From the NCBI RefSeq assembly GCF_003478335.1, contig NZ_QUFB01000019.1, forward strand, positions 1 through 50,372: a stretch of DNA of 50,372 bases, read 5' to 3'. The position numbers and the translations under genes were made by a program. The notes below the pieces were generated by a model. It was not told the DNA's origin, made no database searches, and saw only the letters and a program-made list of their open reading frames with translations. Shown in pieces: positions 17,931 to 26,018 of the stretch. The first letter of the stretch is position 1. Every line of letters starts with the position of its first letter. Source of the DNA: Clostridium sp. AM49-4BH. GTDB lineage: Bacteria; Bacillota; Clostridia; Lachnospirales; Lachnospiraceae.

Positions 17931-17950
17931 GTAGTAAATAAGTAGTAAAT
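17931..17950. repeat. 11-bp direct repeats of DR-2 type near the ICE end
   Basis: GTAGTAAAT occurs at 17931-17939 and 17942-17950, a period of 11 bp. Tn916-family elements carry short direct repeats of this type (DR-2) just inside each end, bound by the N-terminal arm-binding domain of the integrase. The stretch 17951-18024 should therefore hold the element-chromosome junction. It is T-rich (ATTTTTATTGTGTTTTTTTA at 18008-18027), like Tn916 targets. I cannot fix the exact boundary. Confidence 0.55.
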
Positions 17951-18024
17951 TGATGAGTTTGTTTCCTTGAAAATGCTGATAGATACTGTATTTTAGCGGA
18001 TAATCAGATTTTTATTGTGTTTTT

Positions 18025-18576
18025 TTACAAAAATGTTATATCTTTAATTTTTGTGTTTTTGTTCAAATTTTTAGTTAGAATCGAGATGATTTCATCTTCT
18101 TTTGGCGGCCAAATTGCTTTTCCCTGATCGTTATCTGTTTCTGATACCCATTCAAAAGAGTTTGCTTTTGGTGCCAAAGATGCCACACCATGTTCGCCAT
18201 TAGCGGTTTTATAGGGGACTTGCCATCCATAGGAACTCAAAATTATTTTATCAAAATTTTTATTTTGTTTATAGTATTCGGAAATTAAAAAATACTCTGT
18301 AGAAGACAGCGTATATGCTGTGCTATATTGATATTCTTCTCGTCCGAGGCAAGTTTCTGCGTCTGAAATGGTCTCTGTTTTGGAACTTCCTTCTTGATTG
18401 GCTTTTTTTTCTTTTTCTAGTACATTTTTAATTTTATTCAAATCGTTTCTTTGCGCCTTTTTCTTGTTTGCAAAAATATTCTTTACTTGTTGCCGGATGG
18501 ATTCGCTGGCAGAAACAGGTACACTGCTATTTAAAACAAACAATGACATAATTAATATAAAACAAATTTTTTTCAT
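18025..18576 (-). CDS. Secreted hypothetical protein
   Basis: 183 residues with a clear signal peptide (about 1-23, cleavage near VSASES). A charged, probably helical N-terminal segment (about 25-62, rich in Lys) is followed by a mixed C-terminal region. No family recognised. It ends right at the ICE junction and lies 55 bp downstream of another exported or membrane-anchored protein gene in the same orientation, so the two may be an operon. The gene looks AT-rich. It could belong to the chromosome or to a module next to the insertion. Confidence 0.7.
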   Translation of the reverse strand: MKKICFILIMSLFVLNSSVPVSASESIRQQVKNIFANKKKAQRNDLNKIKNVLEKEKKANQEGSSKTETISDAETCLGREEYQYSTAYTLSSTEYFLISEYYKQNKNFDKIILSSYGWQVPYKTANGEHGVASLAPKANSFEWVSETDNDQGKAIWPPKEDEIISILTKNLNKNTKIKDITFL

Positions 18577-18631
18577 GAGTTACACGCTCCTTTCCTGATA
18601 ACTTTTCACGTATTGTATTGTGGCGGCAAAG

Positions 18632-19363
18632 TTACTTTAGAACAATTTTCTTCAAATTCCCCTTATTAATAAGATCATTATATGAAACAGATATTGTGGA
18701 TAGTTTTTTGAAATAGTCACCGTTTACAACATAATCTCCACTAGTGGCTGTTTGGTATAGTTGATTATCTTCATCCAATAAGATAGGGGCGGAGGAATCA
18801 CAATTTTTATCCACCTCATGAAGGAATACAAAACGCTTTGACTTATGTTTTATCAAAACATTTTGTGAGAAATCGTCCAAGTCATTAATACCACCATCAA
18901 TAAATTTGCCATCACGATATAACATAGTATATTGCAATATGTGTTGTTTGTCTTGAGAAAATACAAATAGATCGATGAGGGATGTATTTATATTTTTATC
19001 ATTGATTTCCCAATAATAAATAGCCGTTTTGGATACATAAAAAATCTTTTCTCCGTATACAGGTGAACTAGGCGTTTCGTTGGCCATTGCATCAATCAAA
19101 CTAACTAGGTCGTCATAGGTGGATTTGGTTTTCAAGAATTTGTCTACGTCAACAAATAGGCTATCTGTTTTGCATCTGGTAATATCTTTTTCGTTAAGAT
19201 AATAGGCAGTATCCAAATTGGCTTTTGGAGGTTTTTCAACGGAATCCTTATGATTCGTTGATGCTTTATTTTGCTCATTATTTCCGATATAAAACTGTTT
19301 TGAACATATAAATATTGCTATAATGCAAATACATAATGCAATAATATAATACTTTTTCTTCAT
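18632..19363 (-). CDS. Membrane-anchored hypothetical protein
   Basis: 243 residues. An N-terminal hydrophobic segment (about 5-24, IIALCICIIAIFICSK) acts as anchor or uncleaved signal; a Cys at the edge is not a convincing lipobox. The remainder is a hydrophilic extracellular domain rich in Asp and Lys, with no family I recognise. It is transcribed before the secreted 183-residue protein and divergently from the CotS-like gene. Confidence 0.7.
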   Translation of the reverse strand: MKKKYYIIALCICIIAIFICSKQFYIGNNEQNKASTNHKDSVEKPPKANLDTAYYLNEKDITRCKTDSLFVDVDKFLKTKSTYDDLVSLIDAMANETPSSPVYGEKIFYVSKTAIYYWEINDKNINTSLIDLFVFSQDKQHILQYTMLYRDGKFIDGGINDLDDFSQNVLIKHKSKRFVFLHEVDKNCDSSAPILLDEDNQLYQTATSGDYVVNGDYFKKLSTISVSYNDLINKGNLKKIVLK

Positions 19364-19550
19364 ATATAAATCAACCTTTCTGAAATCAATACATTGTTTA
19401 ACGCATTATTTCTGTGTATCTGAAAATACTTCTTAAATTATATTACCACCTTTTCGGAAAAAACCGCCATGGAAGTTTGAACTGTGTATGTATTTTTCGT
19501 GTGCTCTTCGCATAAGATGAAACAGACTTATCCAGTGGGAGGACGACGAG

Positions 19551-20624
19551 ATGGATGACAAGATAGAGGAGATACTCGCGCAGTATCCGGTACAGATTGA
19601 GAGCAGAAAAAGAATTCGTGGGGCAATTCTGCTGGAGACAAGAGAAGGGCAGTATTTGCTGCGAGAATATAATGGCTCTGCCAGCCACCTTGAGCGAGAA
19701 GAACGCATCAAGGAGAGTTTGATGAGTCATGGCTATCGTAAAGTGGACAAAGCGCTGGCCAATAAACAAGGGGAACTGTTGACACGTGATGGTTCGGGAA
19801 ATATTTGGCTTATGAAGCGTTGGTTTGCCGGGAGGGAGTGCGATCTAAAGGACGCAAAACAGGTGTGCAGAGCAATGTCTCATTTGGCGATGCTGCATTT
19901 ATGGATGAGTGAGCAGCATGAGGATATTCGCACACAGCAAACCGAAAATGCGGAGGAATTGACATCTAGCGGCAGGGAAACGGATCTTGGCGGGGAGGAA
20001 TTGCAGGCGGCGGAAGTGACAGCGTTTACGCCGATTGATTTTTTTGGACGACGCAACCGGGAATTAAAACGTGTACATACATATATTCGCAAAAAAAGAA
20101 GAAAGAATGAAATGGAACTTGCGCTTTTAGATGCATTTGCCCATTACTATGAGCAGGGCTGCGAGGCAGAGCAGTTGGAGACTGCAGAGCATAACTATGA
20201 TTATTTGCAGCGGGAAGCGGTAGAACAAGGCAAGCTGATGCATGGAAGCTATAATTATCACAATATTGTATTTCAAGGACGGGAGGTGGTCACCTCCAAC
20301 TTTGAGAACGCCAAAGTGGGTATACAGATTATGGATTTATATGGATTCCTGCGCAAAACCATGGAAAAGAATGGATGGAAACAGGATTTGGGACGCCGCA
20401 TGATCGCCTCTTATGAGGAAAAACGTTCGCTGTCGGAGGAGGAGAGGCATTTGTTGTATACACTTCTTCTATATCCGGAGAAGTATTGGAAACAGTGTAA
20501 CTTCTATTATAATGGGAAGAAATCATGGATGTCGTCAAAGAGTTATGAGAAACTGTTGCGCATACGCGGGCAGGAAGAGGGGCGGATTCAGTTTCTGGAA
20601 ATGATAAAAGACGTTTTATTTTAA
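19551..20624 (+). CDS. CotS-family spore coat protein (kinase-like fold)
   Basis: 357 residues with the CotS/YutH-type pattern: an APH-like N-lobe (IRGAILLETREGQYLLREY), SHLEREERIKESLM, the central MKRWFAGRECDLKD motif, and HGSYNYHNIVFQ in place of the HGDLHxxN catalytic loop. The Asp of that loop is replaced (HGSYNYHN), suggesting loss of kinase chemistry. Family members are spore coat proteins or small-molecule kinases expressed in the mother cell. RBS GGGAGGACGACGAG before ATG 19551. It is monocistronic, between two minus-strand genes. Confidence 0.82.
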   Translation: MDDKIEEILAQYPVQIESRKRIRGAILLETREGQYLLREYNGSASHLEREERIKESLMSHGYRKVDKALANKQGELLTRDGSGNIWLMKRWFAGRECDLKDAKQVCRAMSHLAMLHLWMSEQHEDIRTQQTENAEELTSSGRETDLGGEELQAAEVTAFTPIDFFGRRNRELKRVHTYIRKKRRKNEMELALLDAFAHYYEQGCEAEQLETAEHNYDYLQREAVEQGKLMHGSYNYHNIVFQGREVVTSNFENAKVGIQIMDLYGFLRKTMEKNGWKQDLGRRMIASYEEKRSLSEEERHLLYTLLLYPEKYWKQCNFYYNGKKSWMSSKSYEKLLRIRGQEEGRIQFLEMIKDVLF

Positions 20625-20632
20625 TGCTCATT

Positions 20633-21468
20633 TTATCTGTGCTCTTTGAGGAGATTTTTTCTGTGATGCGACAGAATAAGGAATATTACAGATATAAACA
20701 CGAGCAATATTCCAACGGCTGCAAAGAAGAGTTGCAGAGATTTACTCACGTTATGTTGTGGTTTCTGTTTCAACGAGGATTGCATTTTTGTCGGGGCGTG
20801 TGTCTTAGCTGCGGGTGTTGCCGTGGAGAATGACAACGCTCCGAAATTTTTTAAGTGATCTGCAATGTACTGTATCTTTGCATCGTAGGTCTTCTTGGCA
20901 AAGCTTTTTTCCTCGTTTGTGTAAGAGATGTCACCTTGCCCATCTATATAGCGAGTGTGTTTTTTTCATTCTCGATCATAACAACGTCACCACATTCACC
21001 GACGCCAAGTACGTAAAATATAGCAGGGGTATCCGCTTTTGACATCTTATTTAAAGCGTCAGTTTGTTCGCTTTTCCCTTCTATGGACATCTGCCAGTCT
21101 CCATTTTCTTGAGATAAGGAAAAGATACCGATGATATTATGTTTATAATAAAGTGGGTAATTTACGGCAGCGTCTTGGGTGCTTTTCTTTACATCAAAAT
21201 AAAAGAACGGATCACCGGTCGTTATGGATGCTGCAGAAATACGGGAATTTTTATAATCGTCTTCTAATAATAGAGGGATCCAGTCATTGATTTCCTGTTT
21301 CATCTTGTTTTTGGCATAGTGATTTAGCGTGTGACGGATTGTTTGGTACGCTGAGCGGCAGGAGGAGCCGGAGTCTGTTGCTTGGGCAGCAGCAGATTTG
21401 GGTAAATAAAATAAGCTTCCGGCCAGCAATATAATACTAATCTGTAATAATAGCTTCTTTGTCATCAT
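20633..21468 (-). pseudogene. Exported, C-terminally anchored hypothetical protein with a -1 frame break
   Basis: The start is ATG 21468 behind AAGGGGG. A signal peptide (about 1-28) is followed by an extracellular domain to NEKNTLAI, where the first frame stops at 20944. The -1 frame continues sensibly (HTRYIDGQGDISYTNEEKSF) to a C-terminal transmembrane helix (LFFAAVGILLVFISVIFLIL) and basic tail, stopping at 20633. Together this makes about 278 residues. The break falls on seven A (20960-20966), the heptamer A AAA AAC in the reading frame. It is either a lost A or a programmed -1 shift. No family recognised. Confidence 0.7.
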
Positions 21469-21540
21469 GATCGTATACCCCCTTCTTAAGTCATGAATTT
21501 TATGGTTTCTAATATCATACATCCATTAGTCTTTTGATCA

Positions 21541-21600
21541 AACTCGCAAATCCGCTCTTGCAGAGCTTATTCGCTTGATTCAAAAGCTTATTTGCTTGTT
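21541..21600 (+). repeat. Structured repeat family A, copy 1
   Basis: Closing stem GCAAAT (21546-21551) with ATTTGC (21590-21595), flanked by AAC/GTT pairs. Two inner hairpins: GCTCT-TGC-AGAGC (21554-21566) and GCTT-AAGC (21573-21587). It lies in the 331-bp gap between two divergent genes (21523-21853), which otherwise holds a CTGCAAA/TTTGCAG inverted repeat (21622-21668). Confidence 0.65.
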
Positions 21601-21865
21601 ATATTTATATTTCCATTTGTGCTGCAAAAACCGCCGCATTATGTGAGGGCTCTGTCGGAGTTTGCAGATTTGCATTTTTTGGCGATTCAAAGTTCAAATG
21701 GTGTATGTTAATTGCGCGTAAGGTCTTTTATTTTGGGTATCTCTGTGGTAATATAAACAATGCGGGTAAAATTGGATGGGGTGATTATCATGCTTAACGG
21801 TCTATACATCACAGGCCGTGAGTGCATGGAAGATTGCGTAAAAAGAAACACAGATGGAGGAGCAA

Positions 21866-23227
21866 TTGAAGAACAGTAAGAAAATATTGCTTTTGATGAT
21901 GTGTTTGCTGTGTGTATGCATGCTGACAGCGTGTACCGTGAAACATCGTCGACAGCGTAACAGTGTTTCTGCGACAGGATCGCCGGTGAACACGAAGACG
22001 TTGACCGGAGTGGTGACCGGACAGGATGTAGAGAAACAGAATATTACCGTGCGAGAGCTTGATAGCAATCTGGAATCGGTACTGTATTACGACTCTACCG
22101 CAGCGGTAACCAACAAATTTGGAGAGACGATCACGGCAGAGCAAATAACAACGGGCGAGATTTTGGAGTTGGCATATCGTACTTCAGATACACTGCTGGT
22201 GTCGGCGGCGGTACCGGAGGATGTATGGGAGTATGACGAAGTGGATTCCTTTTCTTTTCGGGCAGAAGAGAATATGATGCGTTTTGCCGATAAAAAATAT
22301 CAATACTCAGCAAATACGTATATTTCATCGTCCGGGCAGCAGATTGCACTTGCAGAGCTTAATCAAGAAGATACGTTGACGGTGCGGGGCGTAGGCATAC
22401 ATGTCTATTCTATTACACGAACAGCGGGGCATGGTTATGTTCGGCTGACCGGATATGAGGACTTTACAGGCGGCATGGTTGAGGTTGGTAACCGTATTAT
22501 TCTGCCGATCGCAGATAATATGTTGATCACGGCACCGGCAGGCATTTACCGTGTAACTTTGTGCAAGGGAGTGTCGATTGCCAGCAAGACAGCGACGGTG
22601 CAGCAGGATCAGACGGTAACCGTTGATTTTTCGGATTATGTGTCTACGGCGAAAGATATTGGAACGGTTACATTTGATATCGAGCCGGAAGGGGCAGACT
22701 TGACGATCAACGGGACAACGGTTGACTATTCACAGCCGGTTGCATTAAACTATGGAGAGTATAAGATCACAGTTGCCATGACAGGGTACGAAACCTATAG
22801 TGGTACGCTGGATGTTGAAGATGCATCGGTACCGGTGCATATTGATCTGATCGAGGAGCAGGCGACGGTAAATAACAGTGCGACAGCGACACCTGCGGCA
22901 AGTGCGGCGGGAGATAACAACAGCCCTTCAGGCTCGACAACGAGCGATTCGTCAAGCAGTTCATCGACAGACAGCAGTGCGGCGTCCAAGAAAGTGGACA
23001 GTTCGCATACGATTACGGTAACGGCACCGCGAGGTGTTGAAGTATATTTAGATAATGTGTATAAAGGGTTGGCACCATGCAAATTCAAGAAGGTGATAGG
23101 CTCGCAGACAGTAACTTTGAGCCAGACCGGGTATGTGACGAAAAGTTATTCGATTGATATTTTGGATGATGATGAGGATGTCACGTTGAAGTTTGCAGAC
23201 TTGGTGAAAGAAACCAGTAGTCGATAA
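21866..23227 (+). CDS. PEGA-domain lipoprotein
   Basis: The best start is TTG 21866, five bases behind GGAGGAG; an ATG at 21854 would sit inside that site. About 453 residues. The lipoprotein signal has lipobox LTAC. The N-terminal half is unknown and beta-rich. It is followed by a PEGA domain (about residues 270-330), a Ser/Thr/Ala-rich linker, and a second PEGA domain at the C-terminus (GVEVYLDNVYKGLAPCKF). PEGA domains are surface beta-sandwich modules of unclear binding role. It lies 52 bp upstream of the phosphoglucomutase gene and may share its transcript. Confidence 0.85.
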   Translation: MKNSKKILLLMMCLLCVCMLTACTVKHRRQRNSVSATGSPVNTKTLTGVVTGQDVEKQNITVRELDSNLESVLYYDSTAAVTNKFGETITAEQITTGEILELAYRTSDTLLVSAAVPEDVWEYDEVDSFSFRAEENMMRFADKKYQYSANTYISSSGQQIALAELNQEDTLTVRGVGIHVYSITRTAGHGYVRLTGYEDFTGGMVEVGNRIILPIADNMLITAPAGIYRVTLCKGVSIASKTATVQQDQTVTVDFSDYVSTAKDIGTVTFDIEPEGADLTINGTTVDYSQPVALNYGEYKITVAMTGYETYSGTLDVEDASVPVHIDLIEEQATVNNSATATPAASAAGDNNSPSGSTTSDSSSSSSTDSSAASKKVDSSHTITVTAPRGVEVYLDNVYKGLAPCKFKKVIGSQTVTLSQTGYVTKSYSIDILDDDEDVTLKFADLVKETSSR

Positions 23228-23279
23228 GGGTAGGGAAAGGAACAGGTAAGAACAAGGCACAAGCAGGAGGATGTAAGCA

Positions 23280-25010
23280 ATGGATTACAAGAAGATTTAT
23301 GAAGCATGGTTGGCAAATCCTTATTTTGATGAGGAGACAAAGGCTGAGCTAAAAGCAATCGCAAACGATGATGGAGAGATCAAGGAGCGTTTTTACAAGG
23401 ATCTTGAGTTTGGTACTGCCGGACTTCGTGGAGTGATCGGTGCAGGCACGAATCGCATGAATATTTATACGGTGCGTAAAGCAACGCAGGGGCTTGCAAA
23501 CTATATCAACAAAGCAGGTAAGGCAGCACAGGGTGTTGCAATTGCTTTTGATTCCCGTCATATGTCACCGGAATTTGCAGATGAGGCGGCACTTTGCCTG
23601 GCAGCAAATGGAATTAAGGCGTATGTGTTTGAATCTCTTCGTCCAACACCAGAGCTTTCCTATGCAGTGCGTGAATTGAAGTGTGTTGCCGGTATCAACA
23701 TTACAGCAAGTCATAATCCGCCAGAGTATAATGGTTATAAGGTATATTGGGAAGATGGTGCACAGATCACACCACCTCATGATACAGGAATTATGGATGA
23801 AGTTAAGGCTGTTACAGATTATGCGACAGTAAAGACGATGGACAAGTCCGATGCAGTGGCAAAGGGATTGTACGAGCAGATCGGTGCTGCTATCGACGAC
23901 AAATATATTGAAGAGTTAAAGAAACAGGTTATTCATTGGGATAGCATCAAAGAGGTCGGTAAAGATCTTAAGATCGTATATACACCACTTCATGGAACCG
24001 GTAATATCCCGGCAAGACGTGTATTGAAAGAGATCGGTTTTGAGAATGTATATGTTGTTCCGGAGCAGGAACTTCCGGATGGAGATTTCCCAACGGTAAG
24101 TTATCCAAATCCAGAGGCAGCAGAAGCATTTGAGCTTGCACTGAAACTGGCGAAAGAGAAAGATGCAGATCTTGTATTGGCAACAGATCCGGATGCAGAC
24201 CGTTTGGGCGTTTATGTCAAGGATACCAAGAGCGGAGAGTACATTACTCTGACCGGTAATATGTCAGGCTGCCTGCTTGCAGATTATGAGATCTCTCAGA
24301 AGAAGGAGACAAAGGGTCTTCCTGCAGATGGCAAATTGATCAAAACGATCGTTACTTCGAATCTTGCGGATGCGATCGCAGAATACTATGGCGTTGATTT
24401 GATCGAAGTATTGACCGGATTTAAATATATCGGACAGCAGATCCTCGGTTTTGAGACAACCGGTAAAGGTGAGTATCTGTTTGGTTTTGAGGAAAGCTAT
24501 GGCTGCCTGATCGGCACACATGCGCGTGACAAAGATGCGATCGTTGCTACGATGGCTCTTTGCGAGGCTGCAGCATATTATAAGACCAAAAATATGACTT
24601 TGTGGGATGCAATGCTTGCCATGTATGAGCGTTACGGATACTACAAAGACGGTGTGAAGGCTGTGACAATGAAGGGAATCGAAGGACTGGAGAAGATTCA
24701 GGAGATCATGAATGAGCTTCGCACGAATCCACCAAAAGAGTTCTGTGGATATAAGGTAGAGTCTTTCCGTGATTATCAGGCAGATACGATCACAGACATT
24801 GCGAGCGGAGAGGTTAAGCCTACCGGCCTGCCAAAGTCGAATGTACTGTATTTTGATATGAGCGACAAGGTATGGATGTGTATACGTCCATCCGGTACAG
24901 AACCAAAGATCAAGTTCTACTTTGGTGTAGTTGGAGAGTCTCTGGAAGATGCAGACAAGAAGTCGGAAGAGATGGCAAAAGCAGTAGATGCATTAGTGGC
25001 TTCTCTGTAA
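23280..25010 (+). CDS. pgcA: Alpha-phosphoglucomutase (phosphohexomutase family)
   Basis: 576 residues, full length for the PgcA/PGM2 class. The active-site phosphoserine lies in TASHNPPEYNGYK (about residue 142), the Mg site in ATDPDADR (about 301-308), the sugar-binding loop in FGFEESYG and the phosphate loop in RPSGTEPKIKFY. It interconverts glucose 1- and 6-phosphate in the cytoplasm, linking glycolysis to glycogen and cell-wall sugar synthesis. This fits glgB 1 kb downstream. RBS AGGAGG before ATG 23280. A strong hairpin follows (25035-25101). Confidence 0.95.
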   Translation: MDYKKIYEAWLANPYFDEETKAELKAIANDDGEIKERFYKDLEFGTAGLRGVIGAGTNRMNIYTVRKATQGLANYINKAGKAAQGVAIAFDSRHMSPEFADEAALCLAANGIKAYVFESLRPTPELSYAVRELKCVAGINITASHNPPEYNGYKVYWEDGAQITPPHDTGIMDEVKAVTDYATVKTMDKSDAVAKGLYEQIGAAIDDKYIEELKKQVIHWDSIKEVGKDLKIVYTPLHGTGNIPARRVLKEIGFENVYVVPEQELPDGDFPTVSYPNPEAAEAFELALKLAKEKDADLVLATDPDADRLGVYVKDTKSGEYITLTGNMSGCLLADYEISQKKETKGLPADGKLIKTIVTSNLADAIAEYYGVDLIEVLTGFKYIGQQILGFETTGKGEYLFGFEESYGCLIGTHARDKDAIVATMALCEAAAYYKTKNMTLWDAMLAMYERYGYYKDGVKAVTMKGIEGLEKIQEIMNELRTNPPKEFCGYKVESFRDYQADTITDIASGEVKPTGLPKSNVLYFDMSDKVWMCIRPSGTEPKIKFYFGVVGESLEDADKKSEEMAKAVDALVASL

Positions 25011-25034
25011 AAATGTAAGAAATAAGGAATACAA

Positions 25035-25101
25035 ATGCCTCCTGACGCATATAATCACAAGGGTATGTATTACGTGATGATATGCAAAGGAGGTATTTTT
25101 T
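25035..25101 (+). terminator. Terminator hairpin whose 3' arm contains the next gene's RBS
   Basis: ATGCCTCCT (25035-25043) pairs with AGGAGGTAT (25088-25096, one G-T pair). The stem continues as GCATAT (25047-25052) with ATATGC (25080-25085) and ATCAC-type pairs (25054-25058 with 25074-25078). Six T follow (25096-25101). The AGGAGG (25088-25093) is the ribosome binding site of the GTG start at 25102. Confidence 0.75.
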
Positions 25102-25944
25102 GTGTCGGGAATTGTCAGTATTCACAACCGTTTGTATACATATTATGACTTAGAGCGTGATCTGCAGGAGCTTGCCATCTGCTATCCGGATTCCACGGAA
25201 TTGACTTCGCTTGGTCAAACATTAGATCACCGGCAGATATATTGCTTGCGGATACATGGAACAAAAGGTTTCACAAAGCATGCCGTGGTAATTCAGGCGG
25301 CAATGCATGCAAGGGAGTGGAAAAATGCGCAGCTTTTGATGATGATGGCAGAACGTTTTCTTCGCTGTTATGGGGAGGATATTCTTTGGGAGGGGATTCC
25401 ATATCGGCAATTGCTGCGGCATTATGATGTCTATATATTGCCGATGGTCAATCCGGATGGCGTTCAGATCAGCCAATTTGGCTCCGAAGGCATTATCGAT
25501 CCGGTGCTTCGGCAGGAATTACAGGAAAAGATCGCGACACAGAGAGAGGCAAGACGCTGGAAAGGAAATGCGAAGGGAGTTGATCTCAACCGTATTTTTA
25601 CGGAAGAAGCGTTAGATCAGCCGGAAAGTATCGTGCTGCGTGATCTTGTCAACGCAGTATCACCGCAGTTGACAATAAATTATCATTCTACCGGACAGGT
25701 TATTTTTTACCGACAGTTTTTTACGGCATTAGAATACATGAGCAGACGCACCGGATATCCCCTTGTGTTAGAGACCGGAAAGCCCGTTGGATCATTTGGA
25801 GATTATTTGACAGAGCAGGGTAAAAAGTGGTGTACGATCGAGACGGGAGCGTGGGAAGCACCGGTGGGACATATGCAGATCTATGCTTGGTGGATGCGTC
25901 AGAAAAGCCTGCTTCCGCTTGTTCTTGCATCGCTTTTATGCTAA
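25102..25944 (+). CDS. M14-family zinc carboxypeptidase
   Basis: 280 residues. Zinc ligands His69 and Glu72 (MHAREW) and His195 (NYHSTG); substrate-binding VDLNR; catalytic Glu247 in TIETGAWE. No signal peptide is seen, so it is probably cytoplasmic, or acts on spore or cell-wall peptides like gamma-D-Glu-diaminopimelate peptidases of this family. The start is GTG 25102, eight bases behind AGGAGG; that site is buried in the hairpin at 25035-25101. The short spacing to glgB (74 bp) suggests possible co-transcription. The natural substrate is not known. Confidence 0.88.
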   Translation: MSGIVSIHNRLYTYYDLERDLQELAICYPDSTELTSLGQTLDHRQIYCLRIHGTKGFTKHAVVIQAAMHAREWKNAQLLMMMAERFLRCYGEDILWEGIPYRQLLRHYDVYILPMVNPDGVQISQFGSEGIIDPVLRQELQEKIATQREARRWKGNAKGVDLNRIFTEEALDQPESIVLRDLVNAVSPQLTINYHSTGQVIFYRQFFTALEYMSRRTGYPLVLETGKPVGSFGDYLTEQGKKWCTIETGAWEAPVGHMQIYAWWMRQKSLLPLVLASLLC

Positions 25945-26018
25945 AATGGAAATACTAAAATTGCCTTTGAATGACCGATGGTCATTCCCGGGAAAATACA
26001 AATTATGGGGGAAGACGT

